Source: Dissulfuribacter thermophilus
GTDB lineage: Bacteria > Desulfobacterota > Dissulfuribacteria > Dissulfuribacterales > Dissulfuribacteraceae
Reading direction: 5' to 3'
DNA length: 64,000 nt
NCBI RefSeq assembly: GCF_001687335.1
Contig: NZ_MAGO01000005.1
Span: 1 to 64,000 of the forward strand
Shown here piece after piece: positions 35,289 to 44,315 of the stretch (position 1 is its first letter; each line of letters opens with the position of its first letter). The position numbers and the translations under genes are program-made. Below the pieces are notes generated by a model, which was given only the letters and a program-made list of their open reading frames with translations, did no database searches and had not been told where the DNA came from.

Positions 35289-35903
35289 ATGTTAAGGTTT
35301 GAATTGGATGCGTCGGTGAGAGAAAAAACAGGCAAAGGTGTCGCCAGGAAATTGAGAGCAGATGGCCAAATTCCAAGCATCATTTATGGTCCCGGGATTC
35401 AGCCTGTTCCTCTGGCCATCAATGCCCATGAATTTAAAAAATTGCTCATCAAGGCAAAGGGAGAAAGGATTCTCTTTACACTCAACCTCCAAAACAACGG
35501 TTCCAGTGAACAACGCCTTGCGCTCATTAAAGAGCTTCAACGTCACCCAGTGAACGACTCCATTAGGCACGTAGACTTCTATGAAGTTGCCATGGACAGA
35601 GAACTCCATATTGAGGTCCCTGTAAAGCTAGTTGGCAAGGCACGGGGAGTGGAAGTGGAAAAAGGAGTTCTTGAGATCAAGAGAAGGACCTTGGAAGTGG
35701 CATGTCTGCCCACCAATATCCCCGATGAAATTGAAGTTGACGTTACAGATCTTGGTCTTGGAGAGGCAATACACATTGGTGATGTAACGCCACCTGAGGG
35801 TGTAAGAATTGTCGATCCTCCAAGACTCACTATTGTCACCATCGTTGGTTCAGGCGTAAGCACAACAGAAGAGGAAGGCGAAGAGGAGGCTGATACTGAA
35901 TAG
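35289..35903 (+). CDS. rplY: 50S ribosomal protein L25 (Ctc form)
   Basis: A 204-residue long-form L25 that binds 5S rRNA. L25 domain at about 1-92 (REKTGKGVARKLRADGQIPSIIYG, HPVNDSIRHVDFYEV), then the C-terminal beta domain (about 95-185) and an acidic tail (EEEGEEEADTE). Its acidic codons GAAGAGGAGG double as the ribosome site of pth. Confidence 0.96.
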   Translation: MLRFELDASVREKTGKGVARKLRADGQIPSIIYGPGIQPVPLAINAHEFKKLLIKAKGERILFTLNLQNNGSSEQRLALIKELQRHPVNDSIRHVDFYEVAMDRELHIEVPVKLVGKARGVEVEKGVLEIKRRTLEVACLPTNIPDEIEVDVTDLGLGEAIHIGDVTPPEGVRIVDPPRLTIVTIVGSGVSTTEEEGEEEADTE

Positions 35904-36489
35904 GCCCAAAAATCTCATTATCGGACTAGGTAATCCAGGAAGGTGTTATGAGAAAACCCGCCACAATGCGGGTTTTCTTTTGTGTGAACACATAAGGGAA
36001 TTTTACGGCCTTCCTCCCTTCGAAGATATTGAGCGTTTTAAAGGAGAGTACACCGAGGGGCTGATTAAAGGCAATCCCATCACACTCTTTAGGCCCTTAA
36101 CATACATGAACAAAAGTGGGGAGGCCGTTGCCCCCCTTGTAAATTATTATAAAATTGATCTTCAAAATGTCTTGGTCTGCTACGACGATCTGGATCTTCC
36201 TCTGGGGAAAATAAGATTTGCACGATCTGGTGGCTCAGGAGGACACAGAGGTATCGAATCCATAATAGGACAATTGGGCACCAAAAGTTTTCCTCGCCTC
36301 AGAATTGGAATCGGCCGTCCACCTGAAGCTTTAGCAGTCAAAGAATACGTCCTTCAATCTTTTTGGGGTGATCAACTCACAATCATAGAAAAGGTCCTTG
36401 ATCTTGCCAAGGACGGGGTTGTGTGCTTTCTTGAAAAAGGCATTACAGAGGCCATGAATTCCTATAATGGAAGGATCATAGAGCAATGA
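35896..36489 (+). CDS. pth: Peptidyl-tRNA hydrolase, probable CTG start
   Basis: Releases tRNA from stalled peptidyl-tRNA. Motifs: NLIIGLGNPGRCYEKTRHNAGF (with catalytic His), LFRPLTYMNKSGEAV, CYDDLDLPLGKIRFARSGGSGGHRGIESI. An ATG-only reading starts at 35980 and would lose the first 28 residues with the catalytic His. No ATG, GTG or TTG exists in frame before the conserved start. CTG 35896 is six bases after AGGAGG and gives MNRPKNLIIGLGNPG and 197 residues, a normal length. It overlaps rplY by eight bases. Confidence 0.9.
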   Translation: MNRPKNLIIGLGNPGRCYEKTRHNAGFLLCEHIREFYGLPPFEDIERFKGEYTEGLIKGNPITLFRPLTYMNKSGEAVAPLVNYYKIDLQNVLVCYDDLDLPLGKIRFARSGGSGGHRGIESIIGQLGTKSFPRLRIGIGRPPEALAVKEYVLQSFWGDQLTIIEKVLDLAKDGVVCFLEKGITEAMNSYNGRIIEQ

Positions 36490-37823
36490 AACGTATTTTC
36501 TATACAATAGTATTTATTTTGATTCTTTCTGTCCTCGGAGTCATAGGCTATTTTGGCTCTATTGTCCTTGAAGGGGATAGTCCTCAAATCACAATCAACT
36601 CCCCAACAAAATACCTCAGCAAAAATAGCCCGATAATCATAACTGCAAAGGATTCAAAAGCAGGCCTAAGGAGTATCTCCATCTCCATTGTCCAAGGAGA
36701 TAATCAAATCCAACTGGGCCAAAAAGTATTCCCCATTGATAGATGGTGGGAGGGATCCAGCGTAAAAGAGACAACTGTCTCGTGGAACGTGGATCCAAAG
36801 GCGCTGAATCTCAAAGAAGGGCCCTCCACTCTAGTCGTAGTTGCCAGAGATGCCAGCTTCAGGAGCGAATTCAAGGGCAATGCAATTACCGTCAAAAAAG
36901 AAATTATCATCGACACCACCCCCCCAAGGATCTCTGTCTTGAGTCGTGTCCACAATGTGAGAATTGGCGGTAGTGGGCTTGTTACATTTAAAGTGAATGA
37001 GCCGGTGAAAAAGGCCGGTGTCTTGGTTGGAAATCACTTTTTTAAGCCATTTAACAGGGAAAAGGACAACACCTATTCCTGTCTTTTCGCAGTCCCGGCC
37101 CTTGCCCCAAAATCCCAGCAAGGCATATTTCTCATTGCAATCGACATGGCCGGTAATGAACAAAAAAGGGGATTTTATTATGACCTTTTACCCTTTAGGC
37201 CCGTTAAAGATACCATACGGATATCAGAAAATTTTCTACGCAGAAAAATGCCGGAATTCTCTCAACTCATTGGACAGGATTCAAAAGACCTATTAAGCGT
37301 CTTTTTAAAGGTCAATAATGATCTGAGAAAGCAGAACAACGATCGCTTGCTGTCCTTTTGCCAAAAGGTCTCTGGTCCTCCAATGTGGAAAAATGGCTTT
37401 AAGGCCCTACCAAATGCGGCAAAGCGGGCCGGATTTGCTGATGAAAGACACTACTATTACAGGGGCAAGGAGATAGATCAGGCAAATCACATGGGAATAG
37501 ATTTGGCCTCTATAAAAAATGCACCTGTACCTGCAGCCAACTCCGGAACCGTTGTATTTGCCGGAGACCTAGGGATCTATGGAAATACCGTGATAATCGA
37601 CCACGGTGCAGGACTTTATACATCATATTCTCACCTTGGAGACATGACAGTGAGCCCTGGGGAGGTGGTAGACAAGGGTTATATCATTGGCAAAACCGAT
37701 ACAACTGGCCTTGCAGGGGGAGATCACCTTCATTTTGCCACTATAGTTCAGGGGGTATTTGTAAATCCCCTAGAATGGCTAGACGCAAGGTGGATTAAAG
37801 ATCATATAGACAAAAACATGTAA
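36486..37823 (+). CDS. M23-family metallopeptidase with N-terminal anchor
   Basis: A 445-residue membrane-anchored peptidoglycan peptidase. One membrane helix at about 5-28, two Ig-like domains (about 35-130 and 135-225; IIIDTTPPRISVLSR), a linker, then M23 at about 330-435 with HMGID (H-x3-D) and HLHFA. Overlaps pth by four bases (ATGA). The stop TAA is the first base set of the repeat that follows. Second M23 protein in the window; overall order of domains differs from that at 30499. Confidence 0.88.
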   Translation: MKRIFYTIVFILILSVLGVIGYFGSIVLEGDSPQITINSPTKYLSKNSPIIITAKDSKAGLRSISISIVQGDNQIQLGQKVFPIDRWWEGSSVKETTVSWNVDPKALNLKEGPSTLVVVARDASFRSEFKGNAITVKKEIIIDTTPPRISVLSRVHNVRIGGSGLVTFKVNEPVKKAGVLVGNHFFKPFNREKDNTYSCLFAVPALAPKSQQGIFLIAIDMAGNEQKRGFYYDLLPFRPVKDTIRISENFLRRKMPEFSQLIGQDSKDLLSVFLKVNNDLRKQNNDRLLSFCQKVSGPPMWKNGFKALPNAAKRAGFADERHYYYRGKEIDQANHMGIDLASIKNAPVPAANSGTVVFAGDLGIYGNTVIIDHGAGLYTSYSHLGDMTVSPGEVVDKGYIIGKTDTTGLAGGDHLHFATIVQGVFVNPLEWLDARWIKDHIDKNM

Positions 37824-38080
37824 CCTAAATCCTGCACGGCAAAAGGGGCAAAAATGATTTTTGAACATTATATTAGCCTGTTGCTTGACAAAAGCCAGCG
37901 ATTTAACCTTCATTGTTTTGGTGAAAACAGAACTCGTTTGTTTTTGCCCCCTTTTGCCGCTCTTCAAGAGTGGCGATTTTACCCAATCGTCTTTGTTGTT
38001 CGGGGCTCTAAGTATCTAAGTACGTCTTCGCCCCTCGCTCCTAAAATCTTGGGCAAACTCGCCAATTGCAGGATTTAGGT
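37823..38080 (+). repeat. Dispersed structured repeat, copy A
   Basis: About 258 bases with inverted ends ACCTAAATCCTGCA and TGCAGGATTTAGGT. Internal hairpins: CGCTCTT/AAGAG and CGGGGC/CGCCCC around AAGTATCTAAGTACGTC. Copy B has different arm bases that keep the pairing. A 74-residue frame inside (37854-38078) shares G-S-K-Y-L-S-T-S with copy B but lacks a good start signal. It abuts the stop codon of the M23 gene. Confidence 0.8.
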
Positions 38081-38098
38081 GTCAACAAAAATCTTATT

Positions 38099-38716
38099 AT
38101 GCGTTTCCAAAGCAAAATAATTCATTTTCGACTTTCCAAGGCCTTTAGGATTTTGGTCTGTGCAGTCCTCTGTATCCTGACCCTTTCAGGCTTTAAGGCA
38201 CCTAGTCCAGAAAAAATCAAACAGGATTTGAAAAAAGAGCTAGAGAAGATAAAAGAGCTCAGTCCAAGGGCGAAAATGAGGAAAGTGTGGCTCACTAACC
38301 TCAACCTCGCCAAAGAGGTTAGAAAAAAAGCCCTATATGAGAGTGCCGAAGGGTTTGCCCCTAAATTATTTAAAGAAGGGGAATACTTATTGAATCTATC
38401 CTATGAGTATGCAAAGAAAGGCGAATACAGAAAGGCAGAATACCTGGCGAGAAAGGCAAAAGATGCATTTGATAAGGCTCTAGAGGCTGCCAAGGAAAAC
38501 AGGGCCCAGGAAATCAAAAAAAGGGAAGAAGCCTATAAAAAAATAAAAAAACGGATAGAGGAACTAGAAAAATCCAGAGACAAAAATAGAGTTAAGGAGC
38601 TCAGCCTTCAAGCAATACTCCTTAATCAGGCCCTTAAAGCAGAGGACCTCGAGGAGTTCGACAAACTCAAACGCTCTATAGAAAAAAGGCTTAGTGCATT
38701 TAAAAAGGCAGACTAA
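38099..38716 (+). CDS. Uncharacterised exported helical protein
   Basis: About 205 residues. Signal or anchor segment (about 12-30, FRILVCAVLCILTLSGF), then almost entirely charged alpha helix with short repeats (EYAKKGEYRKAEYLARKAKDA, KKREEAYKKIKKRIEELEK). It resembles small periplasmic coiled-coil proteins (DUF4398-like) but no assignment is safe. ATG 38099 is used; an earlier in-frame ATG at 38066 lies within the repeat end. No strong ribosome site. Confidence 0.65.
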   Translation: MRFQSKIIHFRLSKAFRILVCAVLCILTLSGFKAPSPEKIKQDLKKELEKIKELSPRAKMRKVWLTNLNLAKEVRKKALYESAEGFAPKLFKEGEYLLNLSYEYAKKGEYRKAEYLARKAKDAFDKALEAAKENRAQEIKKREEAYKKIKKRIEELEKSRDKNRVKELSLQAILLNQALKAEDLEEFDKLKRSIEKRLSAFKKAD

Positions 38717-38720
38717 AATC

Positions 38721-38909
38721 CTAGAAACCTTCTTCCAGGAGCTTTCTTTCCAAAAATTCACATTCTAGTGGAGTGAGGTCAAAACGCCTCTGTGCCTCTT
38801 CAACCACTTCACGCCTGGTCTTATTCTTGTCTTCTTTAAAGGTCTCTAATATCCATCGAACTGCCTTCCGAATCCGTTCTCCTTCTGGAAGGACTCCTTC
38901 ACTAGACAT
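38721..38909 (-). CDS. Small conserved-looking protein (62 aa)
   Basis: Helical protein beginning MSSEGVLPEGERIRKAVRWI with a C-terminal LTPLECEFLERKLLEEGF. AAAAGGAGGA lies at good distance before ATG. The pattern (small helix-turn-helix-like, 60-65 residues) looks like a real small gene; no function known to me. Confidence 0.7.
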   Translation of the reverse strand: MSSEGVLPEGERIRKAVRWILETFKEDKNKTRREVVEEAQRRFDLTPLECEFLERKLLEEGF

Positions 38910-38970
38910 GCCTAATTCCTCCTTTTAGGATTTAGTGTTTTTCGCTGCGCTCAATTCAGCCTACCCATTC

Positions 38971-39005
38971 TTCCTTCAACTCAAAAGTCAAAACTCAAAA
39001 CTTCT
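38971..39005. repeat. Short ACTCAAAACT-type simple repeat
   Basis: Two degenerate units of CAAAACTCAAAACT after CCTTCAACTC. The same sequence type occurs at 55631-55702. Intergenic, no function assigned. Confidence 0.6.
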
Positions 39006-39008
39006 CCT

Positions 39009-42000
39009 TTAAGACGGCTTAATATCTACATATTTGAGATAGGGGGCGCGTTTTTTCAATATTGCCTCCATCTCGTCGATCTTTGCTCCAACCGTTCTCG
39101 TAACCCGATTTGCAAATGCCGCACAGAACTGTAAAAAGTCTCCAAAATCCTCTATGTCTTCAAAGTCGTCTCGGAGACTCTCTTCCATCTCTCTAACCAA
39201 TAAATAACCATTTATTTCAACCTCTGCACGAAGCCTGTGCTCATCAGGTGTGAGCACTATCATCCTCACCTCTTTGATGTCCTCTACAAGGGGAAGTTCT
39301 TCGAGGTACTGCCTGACCTCCTCTTGGAGTTTTTCAGGGCTGGCCCTTTCAATCAAATAGCTCAAATTCTCTTTAATCAGTATAACGGCAATTATAGCGA
39401 GCATTATACCCACGATTATGGAACCATAAGAGTCCCAATATATATTGCCTGTTAATTTGGTAAGAATGATTGCTCCTGTGGCCAAAAAGACACCAAAAAC
39501 CGCGGCAGTGTCCTCTAAAAGTACGGCTAGGTTAGCAGTATCTGCCTCTTTGCGTTCGAACCAGGCAATTAAAAGTGTAGTACTCTCGAGAATAAACGAG
39601 GCCATTAGAACCAGAGCAGTCCATTTATTGATTTCTGGTTGTTTTGGATGAATAAGCCCCTCGATACCGTGGTAGATGGTAACTCCTGCACCTACAAAAA
39701 AAATTCCACACGCAGAGATAAGCCCCCATACAAACCTCTCCTGACCTCTCCCCAAAGGGAATTCTTTTGATGGCCCTATGCGACTTCGTCGAATGCCTAC
39801 CCATAGCAACGCCTGGTTCAAAGTGTCTGCGAGGGAGTGGATGGCCTCTGCAAACATCGAGGCGCTTCCTCCAGTAAAGGCTACAGCAAATTTCATGAAG
39901 CACACTACTGTATTTCCCAATATGGCAAACTTTACTGCTTTCATATCAAAAACTACCTCTTTTTTTAGAGAACCATGCCCGTGAAACATCATTTCATTGC
40001 CAAAGGGGCCTACTGTTATCGTCTTTTTTATGTCCCTCAAAAACCGTCTTGGACGTTTGATAGTTAGGGTACAAGTGTCCTTGGGGCCCTTAAAAAGGAG
40101 TGCTATCTTCAAATCCTCTATGGACCTAATGGGTTCACCATCAAAGCCCAGTAACTGATCTCCTTTCTTTAACCCAGCCTTAAAAGCGGCACTATGAGGC
40201 ATGACCTTTTTAATAGTGATAGGTTTGCCAGGAGTGACATCTAGGATAACCCCAAGACGGGCGCTAAAGGGTTTGGGAACAAATGGAGGGAATATAAAAT
40301 AGTCGGCCATAGTAGGATCAGAAATATCTCCTGTAGCCGCAAGGATAGCAGTCTTGACATCGGCCCTGCGTTTAACCCTGCTTGGGATACCATATCCAAA
40401 TCCAATGTGACCAATGCCAGCGAGGACCACCATCTTTGTCCCAGGATGGGCCTTAAGATATTCTACCACGCTCTTGGCCATTGTTTCATCCCATAGTATC
40501 TGGGCCTGATAGAAATATTCGAAGTTTCCTAACTGATTGTCTTCATGGGCATCGAAAATGACCTTAAGGCTCTTTTTATAGGCCTCGTTACTAATATCCA
40601 GGCTCTTTGGAATGAGTTTTTTTTCTTCTTCTGACAATGACTCAATCCCACAACGTGCGACCTTTTTAGAGATTTCTTTTTTAAGATTGAGTGCAATTAC
40701 AGGGATCTTTTTCTCTCTGCAAAATCTTAGAATTGGCCTATAGAGCACGTAATCATATCCCCACCTGGAAAAGTATTCACTTTGCCTCAAAAATTCCTTT
40801 TCAGTTATCGTTCCCCTTATGAACTTGTCCAGCACCTCTTGAAAAGGCCTCTGAAACATCTCCATTCCCACTGCTACCTTAAATCCCCGCTCTACAAGCC
40901 CACGAATAACCTCGAGCTGCGCAAGGTGATGGGCATACTGATCATGTTCTTCTCCTACAAACACAACATCAGCAGTCTTTATTCTGTCTATGATTGTGGA
41001 GAGATCAGAGAGATCGCTTGAGGCTATACCCAGGATCGGGGCCTTCAAATCTGCCTCAATACCTCGATCCCCTCTTGCCTTTTCCTTTTTCACAACCACT
41101 CCGTCTTTAACTTCTATGTAGTTATAACGACCATAGTGAGGAATCTTTCTGATGATTGCCTGAAGATCCTGTTTGTTCTCAAACCTCAAAATACCAATCA
41201 CTTTTTCAGGGTTTAAGGGATTTTGAAAAATCTTGATAAAACTGCCCGATGGAAGGGCTGAAAAATCTGGGTTTAGGCCTAAAATATCTTCTGGCGGTTC
41301 TCCAACGAACAGTATTGAAGATTCAGTCAATATCTCCCTACTAACTCCGCCAGGACCAAGTTTATGAAAGCCATCTATATGTAAATTCTCATTTGAATAC
41401 ACATATTTTTTTTCATCTCCCAATAGCCTGGAAATAGTCGTAGGAAATTCAGAAGAGGACAGAGTCCTAAAAAGGTCAAAGCCCGGGTCTATAATAATTT
41501 TTGTGGGGATGTCTTCTGAATCAATCTCAATGGTTACATGTCTCCTTGAGGTTGAAGTCCTCACCGTTCTATCTAATACCACGGTTGGAGTCACGATGAG
41601 AATTGGAACATCCAACAGATAAGGATGTGCCTGAAACTGCACTATATCAAAACTTACCTTGTAGTTCCCAGTCTTTTCCCTGGTCAGTGTCTGTCTCTCG
41701 ATCCCGAGGCTGGGTATGTCGTTTCTCGTGATCCACTGATGAAAAAACTGAGAAAGATCCTCTTTTGATACCTCTTCAAAGACCTTCTCAATATCCTTCC
41801 ACCCAGCCTTTTTAAAAGAATATTCTTTTATAAATTTCTTTAGTCCACGATAAAATATCTGGTCTCCAAGTTTCACTCTAAGCATGTGAAACACCATGGC
41901 TCCCTTTCCATAGCCCACTGCCTTGGTGGCCCTGTCTGATCTAAACTTAAAATCTGAGAGGGAAATGGCGTTACCTTGATGAACATAGCTTTGGTAATCT

Positions 42001-42914
42001 ATGAGAGTATCGTGTCTGTAATCCCTATCTTCACCTTTTTTTTCGCTGAAATAGTAGTCAGCTACGTACGTTGTGAGTCCCTCACACCAATTGCCCTCTC
42101 TGATGTCAACGTACAGGCTGTTTCCAAACCAAGAGTGAGCAATTTCATGGCCCAATGATTGTTCTACCATAAAGGGGTACTCTAGGAGTTGCTGACCCAC
42201 TAAGGTCATAGTTGCCATACTGAAACCAGTGGGGAACTCGTTTTCTACAATCGAAAACCTCTTAAATGGAAAGGGACCAAATCTATTCTCAAAATCCCTG
42301 ATATAATCAATAGTCTTATCTATATAAGAAACAGAAAGACCTTTGTGTTCTTCAAAGAAATAGGTGTTAATTTTTATTCCATCAAAGTCTTTTGAAAAGA
42401 CAACGTACCTTCCAATGACAAGAGTTACATCTTGTCTTGGATGGGGGAACTTAAAGAAAAAGGTATTTCCCCCGCTTTGATTTTTTACTACCTCCACATC
42501 ATCGGACTCTGATACCACCTCAAGGCCAGAGGGCACTGTGACCTGAAGTTCATAGAGGGCAAGTGTTGTGGGAGCAGCATACCAGCTACCAATGAGGGCA
42601 ACATTTTTCCGGATGAAACCAATCTGTTTTTCTATTGTATGCTCATAGCCCTCATTACATTCTTTTTTATTTAAGTGCATGATATGGCCATTAATTTCAA
42701 CATCAATGCCCTCATTACACCTAATTATCTCTCTACCTTTGAGGATACCTGTGGCCTCATCGTATTCAACAATTATTGAGACTTTAGGTAAAGAATTATT
42801 ATAAGTGCCTTGATAGTTTTTAGCGGTCACTAATGGAGGATAAAAAAGCATAAGAAAAAATAGAAAATTGAGGAAAGACACACTATGAAAGGGTCTTGTT
42901 TTGCCTGGCATCAT
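39009..42914 (-). CDS. M1 peptidase - ChaN - PDZ - CDF transporter fusion (1301 aa)
   Basis: One uninterrupted frame with four modules. 1-30 signal peptide; about 45-500 gluzincin M1 peptidase (HEIAH 256-260, Glu278; FPTGFSMATMTLVG in the usual GxMEN place); about 640-870 ChaN/Tiki-like domain (VFVGEEHDQYAHHLAQLEVI, GMEMFQRPFQEVLDKF, LAGIGHIGFG); about 885-955 PDZ (PHSAAFKAGLKKGDQLLGFDGE); about 985-1301 a cation diffusion facilitator like SLC30A9/ZnT9 (GSASMFAEAIHSLADTLNQ, LLEDTAAVFG). The first three would be periplasmic, the last an inner-membrane metal exporter or importer. The ATG pair at the PDZ-CDF joint (residues 975-976) could also start a separate CDF. Cause of the fusion, lost stop or design, is open. 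Confidence 0.9.
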   Translation of the reverse strand: MMPGKTRPFHSVSFLNFLFFLMLFYPPLVTAKNYQGTYNNSLPKVSIIVEYDEATGILKGREIIRCNEGIDVEINGHIMHLNKKECNEGYEHTIEKQIGFIRKNVALIGSWYAAPTTLALYELQVTVPSGLEVVSESDDVEVVKNQSGGNTFFFKFPHPRQDVTLVIGRYVVFSKDFDGIKINTYFFEEHKGLSVSYIDKTIDYIRDFENRFGPFPFKRFSIVENEFPTGFSMATMTLVGQQLLEYPFMVEQSLGHEIAHSWFGNSLYVDIREGNWCEGLTTYVADYYFSEKKGEDRDYRHDTLIDYQSYVHQGNAISLSDFKFRSDRATKAVGYGKGAMVFHMLRVKLGDQIFYRGLKKFIKEYSFKKAGWKDIEKVFEEVSKEDLSQFFHQWITRNDIPSLGIERQTLTREKTGNYKVSFDIVQFQAHPYLLDVPILIVTPTVVLDRTVRTSTSRRHVTIEIDSEDIPTKIIIDPGFDLFRTLSSSEFPTTISRLLGDEKKYVYSNENLHIDGFHKLGPGGVSREILTESSILFVGEPPEDILGLNPDFSALPSGSFIKIFQNPLNPEKVIGILRFENKQDLQAIIRKIPHYGRYNYIEVKDGVVVKKEKARGDRGIEADLKAPILGIASSDLSDLSTIIDRIKTADVVFVGEEHDQYAHHLAQLEVIRGLVERGFKVAVGMEMFQRPFQEVLDKFIRGTITEKEFLRQSEYFSRWGYDYVLYRPILRFCREKKIPVIALNLKKEISKKVARCGIESLSEEEKKLIPKSLDISNEAYKKSLKVIFDAHEDNQLGNFEYFYQAQILWDETMAKSVVEYLKAHPGTKMVVLAGIGHIGFGYGIPSRVKRRADVKTAILAATGDISDPTMADYFIFPPFVPKPFSARLGVILDVTPGKPITIKKVMPHSAAFKAGLKKGDQLLGFDGEPIRSIEDLKIALLFKGPKDTCTLTIKRPRRFLRDIKKTITVGPFGNEMMFHGHGSLKKEVVFDMKAVKFAILGNTVVCFMKFAVAFTGGSASMFAEAIHSLADTLNQALLWVGIRRSRIGPSKEFPLGRGQERFVWGLISACGIFFVGAGVTIYHGIEGLIHPKQPEINKWTALVLMASFILESTTLLIAWFERKEADTANLAVLLEDTAAVFGVFLATGAIILTKLTGNIYWDSYGSIIVGIMLAIIAVILIKENLSYLIERASPEKLQEEVRQYLEELPLVEDIKEVRMIVLTPDEHRLRAEVEINGYLLVREMEESLRDDFEDIEDFGDFLQFCAAFANRVTRTVGAKIDEMEAILKKRAPYLKYVDIKPS

Positions 42915-42949
42915 CTTATTTGTCTCCTTTCCTGTATCAACGCCATGCT

Positions 42950-42975
42950 ACCTAAATCCTGCACGGTACGCCCCC
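42950..42975 (+). repeat. Solo end of the dispersed repeat
   Basis: ACCTAAATCCTGCACGG, identical to the left end of copies A and B, followed by C5TTTTGC as in those copies, then unrelated DNA. No matching right end nearby. Confidence 0.6.
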
Positions 42976-43000
42976 TTTTGCAATAAAATTCGAATTTTTC

Positions 43001-44104
43001 TTAAAGCCAATATACATAACAAATGGCCACTACTATAACGCTTACCACCCTAAGAGTTTGCCCAGTTACCAGTAGTTTAATGCCCATGGCTGGCCTGTAT
43101 ATGCCAAGATATCTTGGGAGTTGATGGCGAATTGCCCTAAAAGGCGTTGCAATAACATTGCCGAGGACTAAGGCCAAAACCGTCTCTTTCACAGTCAAAA
43201 TGCCTGAATGAAGCATAGCTCCGGCTGCAGCTGCGCCTGCAGTAAATTCGGCAATTATAGTAAAGGCCACTACTGAAACACTCTCTACTGGAAAACCCTG
43301 AAGCTGTATAAAGAACGCACTCTTTTCCTGCAACCAGTCAAACACTCCGACCTCTTGGGCCAGAACCACTCCTAGATAGATTGGAATGGTGAAGACAACG
43401 ATCCTAGTCAATCTCGTCTTCAGATATCTTTTTATAAGGGTAATTGCCTTTCCAAGGCCGTCTTTTTCTTGTTCCTCTGCCCTGGGAACCGATGCCGGCC
43501 CATGGTTTCTCTGGGCCCTATTTCTCACTAAAATAAGTCTCCCGCACAGCGTGATCACGATCGTCCTCAGTAGAGCAGCAGAAAAGGTTATCAAGAGATA
43601 TATGGCCCCTGCCCTTCCAACCAGTGGCACGATTATGGCGATAGTTGTTGGCAGATGTAAAAAATAGCTCGGCAGACCGGTATTCAAGAGGTTTGCTAGG
43701 AACAATTCCCTTTCGGTAATCTTGTTTTCCTCATAGGCATTTAAGAGCATAGTATTGGCTGCGACGCCAGATAGAAATGCCGTTGTAAATGCAATGCCAG
43801 CATGATCACTAAAACCACCCATCTTCATTAAAGGACGGACATACCTTGCTATGATTTTACTCCATCCCATTCCTTCAACGAATCCGCTTATACTGAGCGT
43901 CAGCGCGATTATCAGAAATAATCTACTGAGTGGCAAAATAATCCTTTTTGCAAGACTATTAGCATCCACACCAAGGTAAAACAGCAGAACTATAAATAGA
44001 GAGGTTACGATTAAAGATGTGATGAAATTCCGTTGGGTATTTTTAGGCTTATGCCGCCCTTTTTTCTTTTTCTTATGGAATGTTCCCATGTAAAATGGGA
44101 TCAT
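43001..44104 (-). CDS. Nucleoside-recognition (Gate) domain membrane protein
   Basis: A polytopic inner-membrane protein (367 residues) with about eight hydrophobic segments and two Gate-type halves: FVEGMGWSKIIARYVRPLMKMGGFSDHAGIAFTTAFLSGVAANTMLL (written as pieces FVEGMGWSKIIARYV and GFSDHAGIAFTTAFL) and FTIIAEFTAGAAAAGAMLHSG. Related to spore-maturation SpmA/B and YjiH-like proteins; substrate unknown. Basic Lys-rich start (HKKKKKGRHKPK). ATG 44104 or 44089; neither has a good ribosome site. Confidence 0.78.
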   Translation of the reverse strand: MIPFYMGTFHKKKKKGRHKPKNTQRNFITSLIVTSLFIVLLFYLGVDANSLAKRIILPLSRLFLIIALTLSISGFVEGMGWSKIIARYVRPLMKMGGFSDHAGIAFTTAFLSGVAANTMLLNAYEENKITERELFLANLLNTGLPSYFLHLPTTIAIIVPLVGRAGAIYLLITFSAALLRTIVITLCGRLILVRNRAQRNHGPASVPRAEEQEKDGLGKAITLIKRYLKTRLTRIVVFTIPIYLGVVLAQEVGVFDWLQEKSAFFIQLQGFPVESVSVVAFTIIAEFTAGAAAAGAMLHSGILTVKETVLALVLGNVIATPFRAIRHQLPRYLGIYRPAMGIKLLVTGQTLRVVSVIVVAICYVYWL

Positions 44105-44110
44105 AATGTA

Positions 44111-44131
44111 AAACCTAAATCATGCAATCCC
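44111..44131 (+). repeat. Degenerate solo end of the dispersed repeat
   Basis: AAACCTAAATCATGCAATCC, one or two bases from the left end of copy B, including the preceding TGTAAA. Confidence 0.5.
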
Positions 44132-44241
44132 AAAGGAAGGCAACAACTTTTTTTTTTGGGGAAAATACATTCAATAAAAAAACGACTTTCCATTATTTCT
44201 TGACATTTGTCATGAAGGATTAAGATAAAATCTTCAAAATT

Positions 44242-44267
44242 AAAAGGCGGCCTTTTGGCCGCCTTTT
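44242..44267. terminator. Bidirectional terminator after hsp20
   Basis: Eleven-base perfect arms (AAAAGGCGGCC/GGCCGCCTTTT) with a four-base loop. Lies 49 bases past the hsp20 stop on the minus strand and downstream of nothing on the plus strand. Confidence 0.8.
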
Positions 44268-44315
44268 AATAGACCTAACCCATAGAGGCCTTATTAAGGC
44301 TAATAGGCGTCTAAA

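Noticed and set aside
37854-38078. Frames inside repeat copies A and B as real genes
   Set aside because: Shared residues follow from DNA similarity; no ribosome sites; the hairpin pairing explains conservation better.
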